From assembly GCF_013415305.1 (NCBI RefSeq), contig NZ_JACBXU010000001.1, positions 868,001 to 932,000 on the forward strand: a stretch of 64,000 nucleotides of DNA. The letters run 5' to 3'. This DNA is from Pantoea sp. WMus005. Lineage in GTDB: Bacteria; Pseudomonadota; Gammaproteobacteria; Enterobacterales; Enterobacteriaceae. Position numbers and translations under genes: made by a program. Shown piece after piece: positions 21,838 to 32,032 of this stretch (within the stretch, counting starts at the first letter, position 1; the number at the start of each line of letters is the position of its first letter). The notes under the pieces are model-generated. The model was not told the DNA's origin. It did no database searches and was given only the letters and a program-made list of their open reading frames with translations.

Positions 21838-21868
21838 AGAGGGCATCTGATGCCCTCTGTTCTTTTTC
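21838..21868 (+). terminator. mipA terminator
   Basis: AGAGGGCAT / ATGCCCTCT stem with a three-base loop and a T-rich tail (GTTCTTTTT). Confidence 0.85.
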
Positions 21869-21897
21869 GGGGCCCTGAAATGGGGCGGGAGAGCACA

Positions 21898-22749
21898 ATG
21901 CGTAACACGATTAATTTTGCCGGACATCAAAACCTGCCCGTGATTGGTCAGGGTACCTGGTATATGGGCGAAAACCTCGCACAGCGTACCGGCGAAATCG
22001 CCGCATTGCAGGCGGGCCTTGAGTGTGGCTTGACGTTAATCGATACCGCCGAAATGTATGCGGATGGCGGAGCCGAAGAGGTAGTTGGGCAGGCACTGCT
22101 GGGGCGTCGCGACAAGGCTCTGCTGGTGTCAAAAGTCTATCCATGGAATGCAGGCGAAGTGGATGCCATCGAAGCCTGTGAGCGCAGCCTGCGCCGCCTG
22201 CAGACCGATTATCTTGACCTCTACCTGTTGCACTGGCGCGGCAATGTCCCGCTGGAAGAGACCCTGCGCGCCATGGAACGCCTGCAGCAGCAGGGCAAGA
22301 TCCGTCACTGGGGCGTCTCGAATTTTGACACAGACGATATGGCAGAACTGTGGGATGAACCGGAAGGGAATCAGTGCGCGACCAATCAGGTGCTCTATCA
22401 TCTGGCATCACGCGGCATTGAATTTGATCTGCTTCCGGCCTGTCAGCAGCGTGAGATGCCGGTTATGGCCTATTGCCCACTGGCACAGGCGGGACGGTTA
22501 CGTGACTCACTCTTTACCGATTCGTTGCTGACTCAGATTGCACTGCAAAAGGGCATCAGCGTAGCGCAACTGCTGCTGGCCTGGGTGATTCGTCAGCCAG
22601 GTGTGATTGCCATTCCCAAAGCCAGTTCTGTGGTTCACGTTCAGGAAAATGCTGCGGCGCTGGAGGTAGAACTGACCAATGAGGATTTGCAGCTCATCGA
22701 GCGTGCCTGGCCAGCACCACAGCATAAGTTACCGCTGGATATCGTTTAG
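21898..22749 (+). CDS. yeaE: Aldo/keto reductase, YeaE-type methylglyoxal reductase
   Basis: 283 residues, started at ATG 21898 after GGGAGAG; upstream frame extension would run through the mipA terminator. NADPH-dependent AKR fold with the catalytic tetrad visible: Asp and Tyr in LIDTAEMYADGGAE, Lys in LVSKVYPWNAG, His in YLLHWRG. The cofactor end IPKASSVVHVQEN is typical. E. coli YeaE reduces methylglyoxal and other aldehydes. It is convergent with yeaD, sharing four bases at the stops. Confidence 0.92.
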   Translation: MRNTINFAGHQNLPVIGQGTWYMGENLAQRTGEIAALQAGLECGLTLIDTAEMYADGGAEEVVGQALLGRRDKALLVSKVYPWNAGEVDAIEACERSLRRLQTDYLDLYLLHWRGNVPLEETLRAMERLQQQGKIRHWGVSNFDTDDMAELWDEPEGNQCATNQVLYHLASRGIEFDLLPACQQREMPVMAYCPLAQAGRLRDSLFTDSLLTQIALQKGISVAQLLLAWVIRQPGVIAIPKASSVVHVQENAAALEVELTNEDLQLIERAWPAPQHKLPLDIV

Positions 22750-23645
22750 CCGTTGACCTTGTCGCTGGCTGCGGCTTTCTTCTTCAGGCGGAACGTCGTG
22801 GCCAGTCGTGCTGGTTTTTCGCCGGCGCTGCGTAACGGTTTGCTGATACGCGCCGTCTCTACACACACCATTGTCCTGTAACCTTCATTCGCCATATCTG
22901 ACATGCTACAGGAAAGTTCAACCCCAGGATTCCACGTGACAACGTCACTATGATGATGGTGATAAACCTCAATTTGCCGTTCACCCGTCGTATCATTGAT
23001 AACTGAGCAGTCTTCTGCAGCGGTAAAGATACGGTCGATGCGTCCAGGATAACGTTGCTTGCCGTCGCTGCTGGCAACCTCGCCATTATTCACTTTGTCG
23101 ATATAGCTGTTGCCCAGACCGGAAACCTCAACACCGTTGATATTGTTGACGGTGAAGTAGCTATGCAGCGCTGCCGTGGCTTCATAGTCGCCATAGGCTT
23201 CCAGCTCGATCTCGCAATGCTGGCCCAGGCGGAAACGGGCAATCAGAGTAAACTCATGCGGCCAGAGTTTCAGCGTCTGTGCGTTGCTCTCCAGCACCAG
23301 CGTCAGCATCACGCCCTCTTCATTCTCATCATGCGCAGTCAGCTTCCACGGCTGAACACGGGCAAAACCATGCGCCGGATCACCCGCCGGGCCAAACCAT
23401 GGCCAGCAGATGGGTACACCGCCGCGAATCGCTTTGCCCGGAGAGAAGAGACTCTTATTGCTTAGCCAGAGCACGGGCTTTTCTCCGCTCGGCTGCCAGG
23501 CAATCAGGTGCGCGCCCTGCAGGGTGACTGCTGCCCGCACCTTAGGATGACTGATGACAATGGCCGGGAGCTCACCCACCTGACGCTGAGAGAGGTAAGG
23601 GGAAATCTGATTCACCACCGGCAGAGAAAACAGCTTATCTTGCAT
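22746..23645 (-). CDS. yeaD: D-hexose-6-phosphate mutarotase YeaD
   Basis: Aldose-1-epimerase fold enzyme that equilibrates hexose-6-phosphate anomers. The ATG at 23645 (MQDKLFSLPVVNQISP) is preferred over a TTG two codons upstream because AAGGAA is well spaced before it; 299 residues. Family segments IRGGVPICWPWFGP, HSYFTVNNI and NPGVELSCSMSDM are visible. It lies downstream of gapA on the same strand, the usual enterobacterial order, separated by a terminator. Confidence 0.93.
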   Translation of the reverse strand: MQDKLFSLPVVNQISPYLSQRQVGELPAIVISHPKVRAAVTLQGAHLIAWQPSGEKPVLWLSNKSLFSPGKAIRGGVPICWPWFGPAGDPAHGFARVQPWKLTAHDENEEGVMLTLVLESNAQTLKLWPHEFTLIARFRLGQHCEIELEAYGDYEATAALHSYFTVNNINGVEVSGLGNSYIDKVNNGEVASSDGKQRYPGRIDRIFTAAEDCSVINDTTGERQIEVYHHHHSDVVTWNPGVELSCSMSDMANEGYRTMVCVETARISKPLRSAGEKPARLATTFRLKKKAAASDKVNG

Positions 23646-23667
23646 GTTCAATTCCTTCCTGTGCGTA

Positions 23668-23699
23668 TAAAAAAAGGGCGACCGAAGTCGCCCTTATTC
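23668..23699 (-). terminator. gapA terminator
   Basis: On the minus strand AAGGGCGAC, loop TTCG, GTCGCCCTT followed by seven T: a textbook intrinsic terminator between gapA and yeaD. Confidence 0.92.
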
Positions 23700-23718
23700 T
23701 CAATGATGTCTGGCTGCC

Positions 23719-25059
<1,341 letters not shown>

Positions 25060-25470
25060 ATGGCTAAAGACACCGCACCCGACGCAAAAATCGCCGAGCT
25101 GACAGAAATGCAGCGTTATGTGACACAGCAGCGTGGAACGGAACCGCCTTACAGCGGCGCACTGCTGCACAACAAGCAGGAAGGGATCTACCACTGCCTG
25201 GTTTGTGAGGCGCCACTTTTTCTCTCAGAAACCAAATATGATTCTGGCTGTGGCTGGCCCAGCTTTTATCAGCCGGTCAGTGACGATGCGATTCGCTACA
25301 TCGAAGATGATTCACACGGCATGCAACGTGTTGAGATCCGCTGTGGCAGTTGCGATGCGCATCTGGGGCATGTTTTCCCCGATGGCCCGCAACCCACCGG
25401 CGAACGCTACTGTGTTAACTCCGCCTCGCTGAATTTTACCGACGAGCAGGGCGAACAGACCAAAGGGTAA
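25060..25470 (+). CDS. msrB: Peptide methionine-(R)-S-oxide reductase MsrB
   Basis: 136 residues. Repairs the R epimer of methionine sulfoxide in proteins. Zinc-binding CxxC pairs are seen in CLVCEAPLF and [13 protein letters not shown]; the catalytic cysteine is in [18 protein letters not shown] is a family hallmark. It lies five bases before yeaC and is probably co-transcribed with it. Confidence 0.96.
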   Translation: MAKDTAPDAKIAELTEMQRYVTQQRGTEPPYSGALLHNKQEGIYHCLVCEAPLFLSETKYDSGCGWPSFYQPVSDDAIRYIEDDSHGMQRVEIRCGSCDAHLGHVFPDGPQPTGERYCVNSASLNFTDEQGEQTKG

Positions 25471-25475
25471 CGGCG

Positions 25476-25757
25476 ATGAAGGAACAACTTGAAGCAATGC
25501 TTGCGTCGATGACGCCTGAAGTCTATCAGCGACTGGCGACGGCAGTCGAAATTGGAAAATGGCCGGATGGCGTGGCACTGACTCAGGAGCAGCGCGACAA
25601 CTGTCTGCAGCTGGTGATGATGTGGCAGGCGAGGCACAATGACGCGCCACAGCATATGACCATTGCCAAAGGTGGCGAGATGGTAATGAAGTCGAAAAAA
25701 GAGCTGAAAGACGAATTCGGCATCGATCCGGATGTCACCCGCATCCATCTGCACTGA
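25476..25757 (+). CDS. yeaC: DUF1315 family protein YeaC
   Basis: 93 residues, close to enterobacterial YeaC: MASMTPEVYQRLATAVEIGKWPDG and LVMMWQARHN are family landmarks. Small cytosolic protein of unknown function, consistently placed directly after msrB. Confidence 0.92.
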   Translation: MKEQLEAMLASMTPEVYQRLATAVEIGKWPDGVALTQEQRDNCLQLVMMWQARHNDAPQHMTIAKGGEMVMKSKKELKDEFGIDPDVTRIHLH

Positions 25758-25769
25758 TTGCATTAAATA

Positions 25770-25788
25770 AGCTGGCGTAATGCCAGCT
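25770..25788. terminator. Convergent hairpin yeaC/pncA
   Basis: AGCTGGC-GTAAT-GCCAGCT, 7-bp perfect stem between two convergent stops with AT-rich flanks; probably bidirectional. Confidence 0.65.
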
Positions 25789-25794
25789 CAATAT

Positions 25795-26403
25795 TTAAAT
25801 CAGAATCGCGCCCTGAGCGGTCATTTGTGCAAAGGCGATCTCACTGTCCTCAGGATTCAGATTCACGCCGCGGCAACCCTCTTTCACCACCTCAACGTGA
25901 TACCCCAGCTCCAGCGCATCCAAAACGCTATATTTCACGCAGTAGTCCGTCGCCAGTCCCAGCATCACCAGATGGGTAATGCCGCGCTCACGCAGCCAGC
26001 TGTCAAGCTCGGTTTTACGGCGATGACCATTGTCAAAAAAGGCGCTATAGCTGTCGACATCCTGATCTTCGCCTTTATGGAAGGTCGCATCAAACAGGGA
26101 ACGATCCAGGCCGGGGTGGAAGTCCGCGCCCGTCGAACCCTGAATGCCGTGATCGGGCCACCAGATCTGCGCCAGACCATTTAATTCGCCCAGCGTGTAG
26201 ACCGGTTCGCCGGAAACTGAGGCAAAGCTGCCGTGATCGGCAGGGTGCCAGTCCTGCAGAGCCAGTACGCATTCCCCGTTTTCACGAAACAGTCGCGCGT
26301 AACGATTTGCCACCTCAACCGTGTGGTCGCCCTCATGGACTGCCATCGGGCCGCCGGGGCAAAAATCGTTCTGGATATCAATAATGATGAGTGCCCGCTT
26401 CAT
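25795..26403 (-). CDS. pncA: Nicotinamidase / pyrazinamidase
   Basis: 202 residues. Deamidates nicotinamide to nicotinate for NAD salvage. The catalytic triad is visible: Asp in IDIQNDFCPGG, a lysine in the middle region, Cys in GLATDYCVKYSVLDA. The metal-binding pattern around QDWHPADHGSF is typical. It lies 16 bases after ansA on the same strand, the usual ansA-pncA operon. Confidence 0.95.
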   Translation of the reverse strand: MKRALIIIDIQNDFCPGGPMAVHEGDHTVEVANRYARLFRENGECVLALQDWHPADHGSFASVSGEPVYTLGELNGLAQIWWPDHGIQGSTGADFHPGLDRSLFDATFHKGEDQDVDSYSAFFDNGHRRKTELDSWLRERGITHLVMLGLATDYCVKYSVLDALELGYHVEVVKEGCRGVNLNPEDSEIAFAQMTAQGAILI

Positions 26404-26419
26404 TACATGTTGCTCCGTT

Positions 26420-27433
26420 TCAGTCTTCGGTCAGTTCGCCACGCAGGTTCTGCTGCATCTTTGCGCGGATTTGATCGGCAGAGAGATCCTGGCTGAGTAA
26501 AAAGTGTAGCTTGGTCAACGCGGCTTCCACTGTCAGGTCAAATCCACTGATCACGCCAGCCTCTTCCAGCGCATTGCCGGTGGCATATCCGCCCATATTC
26601 ACCTTGCCAGAAATACACTGGGTAAGATTCACCACCACGATGCCGCGCTGACTGGCCTGCTGGAGTTCAGCCAGGAATTCCTTGTTCTGTGGAGCGTTAC
26701 CTACACCATAGGAACGCAGGATCAGGGCTTTCACTGGCTGGCGCAGGAAGTTACGCACCACGTCTGCTGAGATTCCCGGATAGATGGTTACCACGCCAAT
26801 AGGCTGAGGCGTAATGGTGTGGACCTTCAGTTCGCCCTGGCCAGACGGGGCAGGAGGCGTATTGAGACGGCGAATATGAATACCCGCTTCCAGCAGCGCG
26901 GAAAGGTTTGGCGAAGCAAAGGCGTTGAAACCGTCGGCATGGGCCTTGGTGGTACGGTTACCGCGATAGAGGGTGTTATTGAAAAACAGTGCCACTTCGC
27001 TGATCGGATAATTGGCCGCCACATAGAGTGAATTTAACAGGTTTTGCTGACCATCTGAGCGCAGCTCTGCCAGTGGAATCTGCGACCCGGTCACGATCAC
27101 CGGTTTGGCCAGATTTTCCAGCATGAAGGAGAGCGCGGAGGCGGTAAACGCCATGGTGTCAGTGCCATGCAGAATCACAAAACCATCGTAGCGATCGTAG
27201 TTTTTACGGATATCTTCGGCAATAGACTGCCAGTCTTCCGGGGTCATGTCGGAAGAGTCGATCAGCGGCTGATATTCATGAATGGTGAAATCAGGCATCT
27301 CGGGGCGGTGGAACTCGGGCATGTTGGCCAGCTGCTCTTGCAGATGTCCGGAGACCGGAATATAGCCCTGCGCCGAGCGCTGCATACCGATCGTCCCGCC
27401 AGTGTAGGCTACGTAGATGTTTTTCTTTTGCAT
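26420..27433 (-). CDS. ansA: Cytoplasmic L-asparaginase I
   Basis: Hydrolyses asparagine to aspartate and ammonia in the cytosol. The start at 27433 (MQKKNIYVAYTGGTIGM) gives 337 residues, in line with E. coli AnsA. An in-frame ATG 21 bases upstream (MASLSSLMQKK) is an alternative because no strong ribosome site precedes either. Catalytic threonines lie in YTGGTIG and HGTDTMAF. First gene of ansA-pncA. Confidence 0.94.
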   Translation of the reverse strand: MQKKNIYVAYTGGTIGMQRSAQGYIPVSGHLQEQLANMPEFHRPEMPDFTIHEYQPLIDSSDMTPEDWQSIAEDIRKNYDRYDGFVILHGTDTMAFTASALSFMLENLAKPVIVTGSQIPLAELRSDGQQNLLNSLYVAANYPISEVALFFNNTLYRGNRTTKAHADGFNAFASPNLSALLEAGIHIRRLNTPPAPSGQGELKVHTITPQPIGVVTIYPGISADVVRNFLRQPVKALILRSYGVGNAPQNKEFLAELQQASQRGIVVVNLTQCISGKVNMGGYATGNALEEAGVISGFDLTVEAALTKLHFLLSQDLSADQIRAKMQQNLRGELTED

Positions 27434-27489
27434 TAGAGAACTCAGACTTGCCATAAAACGCGCAGTATAAGGGGAATAGCGGGGAAAAG

Positions 27490-27512
27490 CAGCCCGACCA
27501 GAGGCCGGGCTG
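27490..27512 (-). terminator. sppA terminator
   Basis: On the minus strand AGCCCG, 9-base loop, CGGGCT, then GCTTTT, just past the sppA stop. Confidence 0.75.
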
Positions 27513-27518
27513 AGTGGT

Positions 27519-29381
27519 TTATCGCACTTCGCCACAATTCAGGCAGAAGGCGTAACGGTTTTGAGGATCGTTCTGTTTGTCGAACAGACCCGGCTGGGCT
27601 TTCATGGCACTCATTACATCCAGCATCGGTGCGGGCAGCCAGGCTTTCAGCGTATCCGGCAGTACGGCCTGCACAGAGGCGTTCATCTGGCTCAGCATCA
27701 TATCCAGGAAGCTCGGGTCATCCTGATACCAGCTCAGCATGGGTTTACTGACTTTCGCCAGTTCACCTGCTTTCTTCACGGCATCATCAAAGTCACCCAG
27801 CGCATCAACCAGACCGTTGGCTTTGGCATCGCTGCCGGTCCAGACGTGCCCCTGTGCAATGGCATCAATCTGCTCAGGCGTTTTGTGACGCGACTTCGCT
27901 ACCAGACCCACAAAGTTGTGGTAGCCATTTTCAATGGTCAGCTGCATCATCTGCTGAACTTCGGTTGGCAACGCTTTAGTGGTAGAGATATCCGCCAGCG
28001 GGGAGGTCGCGACACCATCTGTGTGCACGCCAATGCTGTCCAGACTGTTCTCCAGCGTATTGATCACGCCAAAAATACCAATCGAGCCGGTCAGCGTGCT
28101 CGGGTTCGCCACAATGTAGCTGGCTGGCGTAGAAATCCAGTAACCACCGGATGCCGCCATACCGCCCATAGATACCACAATCGGCTTGCCAGCTGTCTGA
28201 GCCGCCGCAAGCTCTTCACGAATCGCTTCCGAAGCCGTCACGCTGCCACCCGGGCTGTTCACCCGCAGAATGATCGCTTTGATTTTCGGGTCGAGACGCG
28301 CATCGCGGATCTGAGCCGCGGTGGTGTCGCCACCAACGTTGCCCGGCGTTTCTTCGCCATCCATGATGGCACCGCTGGCCATGATCACGGCGATATTGCC
28401 ATCCTGCTGCGAGGAGGCCTGTTTCACGCTGTAGTCATAAATGCTGACGCTGCGATAATCGTTGCTCTGCTTATCCAGACCAAAGGTTTTCACCAGCTCT
28501 TCATCAGCCGCCGCTCGGGAACCCAGCGCATCGACCAGCTTGTTATCCAGCGCATATTGCGCGGTATCGCCTTTCACCGCGTTTAATCCGGCAATGATGG
28601 CCGCCGCGCCAGGGAAGAGTTGTTCCGGCGTAATCTGTCGATTAGCTGCCACGGTGTTCAGGTAGTTCTGCCACAGCTGACCGACCCAGCGGCTGTCAGC
28701 ATCCCGTGCCGCGGGGGACATGTCATCACGCAGGAACGGCTCAACTGCTGATTTATAGGTACCCACACGGAAAACGTGCGAGGTCACTTTCAGCTTTTCC
28801 AGCAGGGTTTTGTAATAGAGCCCGTTGGTGGCGAAACCATGGAGATCGACAGTGCCCTGCGGCGACAGATAGATTTTGGTAGCGTAGCTGGCAAGGTAAT
28901 ACTGAGCCTGGCTGTAGCTGTCGCCCAGCGCATAAATCGGCTTGCCGCTGTCACGGAATTCACGCAGCGCTTTGCCTACGTATTGCAGGGAAGGCTGATC
29001 GCCACCGGCAAATTCACGTAAGTCGAGCACCATACCTTTGATGTTGCTATCCCCTTTTGCCTGGCGAATGGCGTCAACCACATCAAACAGTGAGTTTTCC
29101 TGTAAACGGTCACTACTGGCTCCCAGCAACTGGCGGCCGATTTTACTCAGACGGTTGCTGACTGAGGGTTTATCCACCAGTACGCCGCTGAGATCGACTT
29201 TCAATGCGCCTTGCTGAATCGGCGCTGAACTGCCGCCCGATCCGCTGACCTGCAACCAGATCCCTACACCCACCACAATCAATAAAATCAGGAAAATATT
29301 CAGAATAAATTCCCTGATAAAATTCAGTACCCGCCAGCTCCAGCGGAACAGACCTGCAATTATTCGCCACAATGTGCGCAT
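27519..29381 (-). CDS. sppA: Signal peptide peptidase SppA (protease IV)
   Basis: Inner-membrane serine protease of the 67-kDa form, 620 residues (E. coli 618) when started at [10 protein letters not shown] (29381). It is anchored by one helix (about residues 22-45). Catalytic lysine lies in [17 protein letters not shown], nucleophile serine in [13 protein letters not shown]: the Ser/Lys dyad split over two tandem S49 domains. It degrades signal peptides left after secretion. Divergent from ydjA. Confidence 0.95.
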   Translation of the reverse strand: MRTLWRIIAGLFRWSWRVLNFIREFILNIFLILLIVVGVGIWLQVSGSGGSSAPIQQGALKVDLSGVLVDKPSVSNRLSKIGRQLLGASSDRLQENSLFDVVDAIRQAKGDSNIKGMVLDLREFAGGDQPSLQYVGKALREFRDSGKPIYALGDSYSQAQYYLASYATKIYLSPQGTVDLHGFATNGLYYKTLLEKLKVTSHVFRVGTYKSAVEPFLRDDMSPAARDADSRWVGQLWQNYLNTVAANRQITPEQLFPGAAAIIAGLNAVKGDTAQYALDNKLVDALGSRAAADEELVKTFGLDKQSNDYRSVSIYDYSVKQASSQQDGNIAVIMASGAIMDGEETPGNVGGDTTAAQIRDARLDPKIKAIILRVNSPGGSVTASEAIREELAAAQTAGKPIVVSMGGMAASGGYWISTPASYIVANPSTLTGSIGIFGVINTLENSLDSIGVHTDGVATSPLADISTTKALPTEVQQMMQLTIENGYHNFVGLVAKSRHKTPEQIDAIAQGHVWTGSDAKANGLVDALGDFDDAVKKAGELAKVSKPMLSWYQDDPSFLDMMLSQMNASVQAVLPDTLKAWLPAPMLDVMSAMKAQPGLFDKQNDPQNRYAFCLNCGEVR

Positions 29382-29554
29382 CAGACTCTCCATAAATATG
29401 TAGCAGGAAGTGGCCGCCGCGCGGACCAGACTTCCCCGACGAGCTCATCCTAAAGAGCGGCGTGTTAAAAGTCAGCAGGAAATCACTGCGCACTGTTACA
29501 AAAAATCTGCCTGTGCCAGGATAACTGCAACATTAGTGAGATTGGGAGAGAAAC

Positions 29555-30106
29555 ATGGACGCACTGGAATTACTGGTCAATCGCCGTTCGGCCTCACGTC
29601 TGACAGAGCCTGCGCCTGCGGGTGACGCGCTGGAAAATATCCTGCGGGCGGGCATGCGCGCCCCGGATCACGGCACGCTGCAACCGTGGCGGTTTATCAT
29701 TGTTGAAAACGAAGGCCGCGAGCGAATGAGTCAGCTGCTGGAGCAGGCAGCCCGTGATAATCAGCTGGATGAAAAGGCAATCAACAAAGCGAGTCAGGCC
29801 CCGTTTCGCGCGCCGATGATCATCACTGTGGTGGCTCACTGTGAAGAGCACCATAAAGTGCCGCGCTGGGAACAGATCGCCTCGGCCAGCTGTGCCGTGA
29901 TGGCAATGCAGATGGCGGCCGTGGCGCAAGGCTACAACGGCATCTGGCGCAGCGGTGCGTGGACCGAAGACGAGCAGGTTCGCCAGGGCTTTGGCTGCCG
30001 CGAGCAGGATGCCATCGTCGGCTTCCTCTATCTGGGTACCCCGCAACTGAAATCCAGCACCACAGTGCTCCCGCCTGACACAGCGCCTTTCGTCCGTTAC
30101 TTCTGA
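29555..30106 (+). CDS. ydjA: Nitroreductase-family protein YdjA
   Basis: 183 residues, the short FMN-dependent nitroreductase typified by E. coli YdjA. Features: [11 protein letters not shown] at the FMN phosphate site, [16 protein letters not shown], and the C-terminal [11 protein letters not shown]. Substrate unknown. In E. coli ydjA-selD-topB are neighbours; here ydjA is followed directly by topB and selD is absent from the interval. Confidence 0.93.
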   Translation: MDALELLVNRRSASRLTEPAPAGDALENILRAGMRAPDHGTLQPWRFIIVENEGRERMSQLLEQAARDNQLDEKAINKASQAPFRAPMIITVVAHCEEHHKVPRWEQIASASCAVMAMQMAAVAQGYNGIWRSGAWTEDEQVRQGFGCREQDAIVGFLYLGTPQLKSSTTVLPPDTAPFVRYF

Positions 30107-30123
30107 TCTGCCTGTCCGTTTCC

Positions 30124-30151
30124 GGCAGGGTGCTTTTCAGCCCTGCCTTTT
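30124..30151 (+). terminator. ydjA terminator
   Basis: GGCAGGG, 10-base loop, CCCTGCC, TTTT; 18 bases after the ydjA stop. Confidence 0.75.
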
Positions 30152-30612
30152 GCACGGTTCCTGTGCGAACGATCGCTAACACAGCGCGTCACGCTTACGC
30201 CAGAAGGCCAGCCAGGCTAACATAGCCCGCGAGATTCAAACCGACAGCGAACAACCGGTTATCACTGTTTTCACCTGATGTTAAGGATGTCCTGATTCAA
30301 TGCGTTTGTTTATTGCGGAAAAACCGAGCCTTGGGCGTGCTATCGCAGATGTGCTGCCGAAACCGCATCGACGTGGTGATGGATTCATTGCCTGCGGCAA
30401 CGATCAGATCGTCACCTGGTGCGTAGGCCATCTTCTGGAGCAGGCGCAACCCGACAGTTATGACAGGCGTTATGCGCGCTGGTCGCTGGCCGATCTGCCG
30501 ATCATTCCGGAAAAGTGGCAGCTTAAACCCCGGCCGTCAGTTGCGAAGCAGTTGAAAGTGGTTGAGGGTTTACTGGCGCAGGCGAGCGAAGTGGTGCATG
30601 CAGGAGACCCGG

Positions 30613-30618
30613 ATCGGG
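30613..30618. repeat. Left copy of the 6-bp core ATCGGG
   Basis: ATCGGG here and again at 46582-46587 bracket the island. One copy is enough to rebuild the uninterrupted topB frame, so the other was added at insertion: either as the element's crossover core or as a target duplication. Confidence 0.9.
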
Positions 30619-30629
30619 TACTGTTACAA
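30619..30629 (+). repeat. Left terminal inverted repeat
   Basis: TACTGTTACAA, perfect complement of 46571-46581. Just inside it is a small hairpin CAATG-TTTT-CATTG (30627-30640) and a second TGTTAC (30648-30653), which may be extra recombinase contacts. Confidence 0.88.
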
Positions 30630-30698
30630 TGTTTTCATTGAATTGGATTGTTACGTAGATAATCTGTGAATTCGTGAAATCATCCGGCAGGTAATCTT

Positions 30699-32030
30699 AT
30701 GGGGATCGTGCTTTGGGAACTTCCTGACTTAGTACTTGATCAGGAAATCAGAAGGGAAATTGATACTGGCACCGGCGAATTATCGATACGCTTTGAAGGT
30801 ACAGGCCAGCATTTAGGCAAGCTCCCATTATTATTTATGGAAGATGGCGGCAGTATCAAAGTCGCCAATAATTGGCTGATTCATTTAAAAGCTAATTTGC
30901 GTAAAAAAGAGGTTAATACCCAGGCTCAGGCTTTACTGCATTACTTTACCTTTCTTAATGAGATTGGCATGTCTTGGGATGAGATGCCAATCTCTATCAG
31001 GCTACGTCCCACCTATGCCTTTCGCAAGCATTTGCGAGAGATGTTCAAACGGGGTGAGTTGGCGCGCAGTACCGCTAACAGCTATATGGGATCAGTGATT
31101 AATTTTTATAAATTCTATCTGGCTCGAGATCACTTTTTTGCCTATCCTCCCTTTAAATATGAAGTGGTACGGTTACATAGAAATTCATCCCATGAATATA
31201 TGAAAAATAATTTTATTCATGTGGATACAACGGATTTAAGATTGAAACTGCCCAGTGATACCCGCCATTTTGGATTATCACGAAAACTTATTCCATTAAG
31301 CAGTCAAGAATGGCAGGCCGTAGAGTCAGTATACAAAATTACTGGTATGGGTATTTCAAATAGTGCGGGTAAGGGGAATGAGGTTCCCCTGTCTGAGGAA
31401 TGTAAACTTGCCATTGAACTGAGTCGATACTCTGGCCTGAGAAGGTCTGAAATTATAACGCTCAGAGCAAAAGAGATTTATAAGCCAGATGCTGAACAGC
31501 TCAAGAAAAAATATCTTATTAATACTGAGGGATTACTGCTTGATCCCCGGCAAGGTGTTGAAACCAAAAATGGGACAATACGTACTGCTGAGATCCCCGC
31601 TGAATTAATGCAGACCCTGTATGATTATATTAATTCATCTAAATATATTAAGCGTAGAAATAGATATCAAGAACTTTATCCTGAACATAAAGATAACCCA
31701 CCATTATTGCTAAATCAAAACGGTAAGCCCTATGCCGCTAAAACACTGGATGCCAGATGGTGTGAAATAAGAAATGCGGTTAGAAAAGAGTTACCCAATT
31801 TTAGTCATAAGTTTCATAATTTACGTTCAACCTATGCAGTAGAAAGGCTGAAAGAATTATTAAATGCTGGGCTAAAGGAGGGAAAAACGCTTGATTACTT
31901 GCAATCAGTGATGGGACATAAAAGTAGAGCGACCTTACTGGGTTATCTAAAATTCTGTGAGGAAGAAACAATGACGGCTAATGAAGTGCATGAGAAAGCA
32001 TTAAATATTATTCTCAAGAGTGATAAATAA
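30699..32030 (+). CDS. Tyrosine recombinase A of the island (TnpA-like)
   Basis: 443 residues, probably one of the catalytic recombinases moving the island. All active-site elements are visible: Arg I in YSGLRRSEIITL (about residue 244), a beta-strand Lys in ETKNGTIRTAEIP (about 289), HxxR in HKFHNLRSTYA (about 371), GH in MGHKSRATLLGY with the nucleophile Tyr at about 414. The N-terminal half is a SAM-like core-binding domain. It starts 80 bases inside the left end, and two bases separate it from the next recombinase gene. Confidence 0.9.
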   Translation: MGIVLWELPDLVLDQEIRREIDTGTGELSIRFEGTGQHLGKLPLLFMEDGGSIKVANNWLIHLKANLRKKEVNTQAQALLHYFTFLNEIGMSWDEMPISIRLRPTYAFRKHLREMFKRGELARSTANSYMGSVINFYKFYLARDHFFAYPPFKYEVVRLHRNSSHEYMKNNFIHVDTTDLRLKLPSDTRHFGLSRKLIPLSSQEWQAVESVYKITGMGISNSAGKGNEVPLSEECKLAIELSRYSGLRRSEIITLRAKEIYKPDAEQLKKKYLINTEGLLLDPRQGVETKNGTIRTAEIPAELMQTLYDYINSSKYIKRRNRYQELYPEHKDNPPLLLNQNGKPYAAKTLDARWCEIRNAVRKELPNFSHKFHNLRSTYAVERLKELLNAGLKEGKTLDYLQSVMGHKSRATLLGYLKFCEEETMTANEVHEKALNIILKSDK

Positions 32031-32032
32031 TT

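Larger units (their letters stand above)
30300..30641 (+). pseudogene. topB: topB 5' fragment, cut by the island
   Basis: Residues 1-106 of DNA topoisomerase III are intact: [20 protein letters not shown] with the TOPRIM glutamate E7, then HAGDPDR with D103 and D105. The frame crosses into the island at 30619, continues as VLLQCFH and stops, giving a 113-residue product without the catalytic tyrosine. The missing part resumes at 46588. Host topB promoter and ribosome site should still be active upstream, reading toward the island's recombinase operon. Confidence 0.95.
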
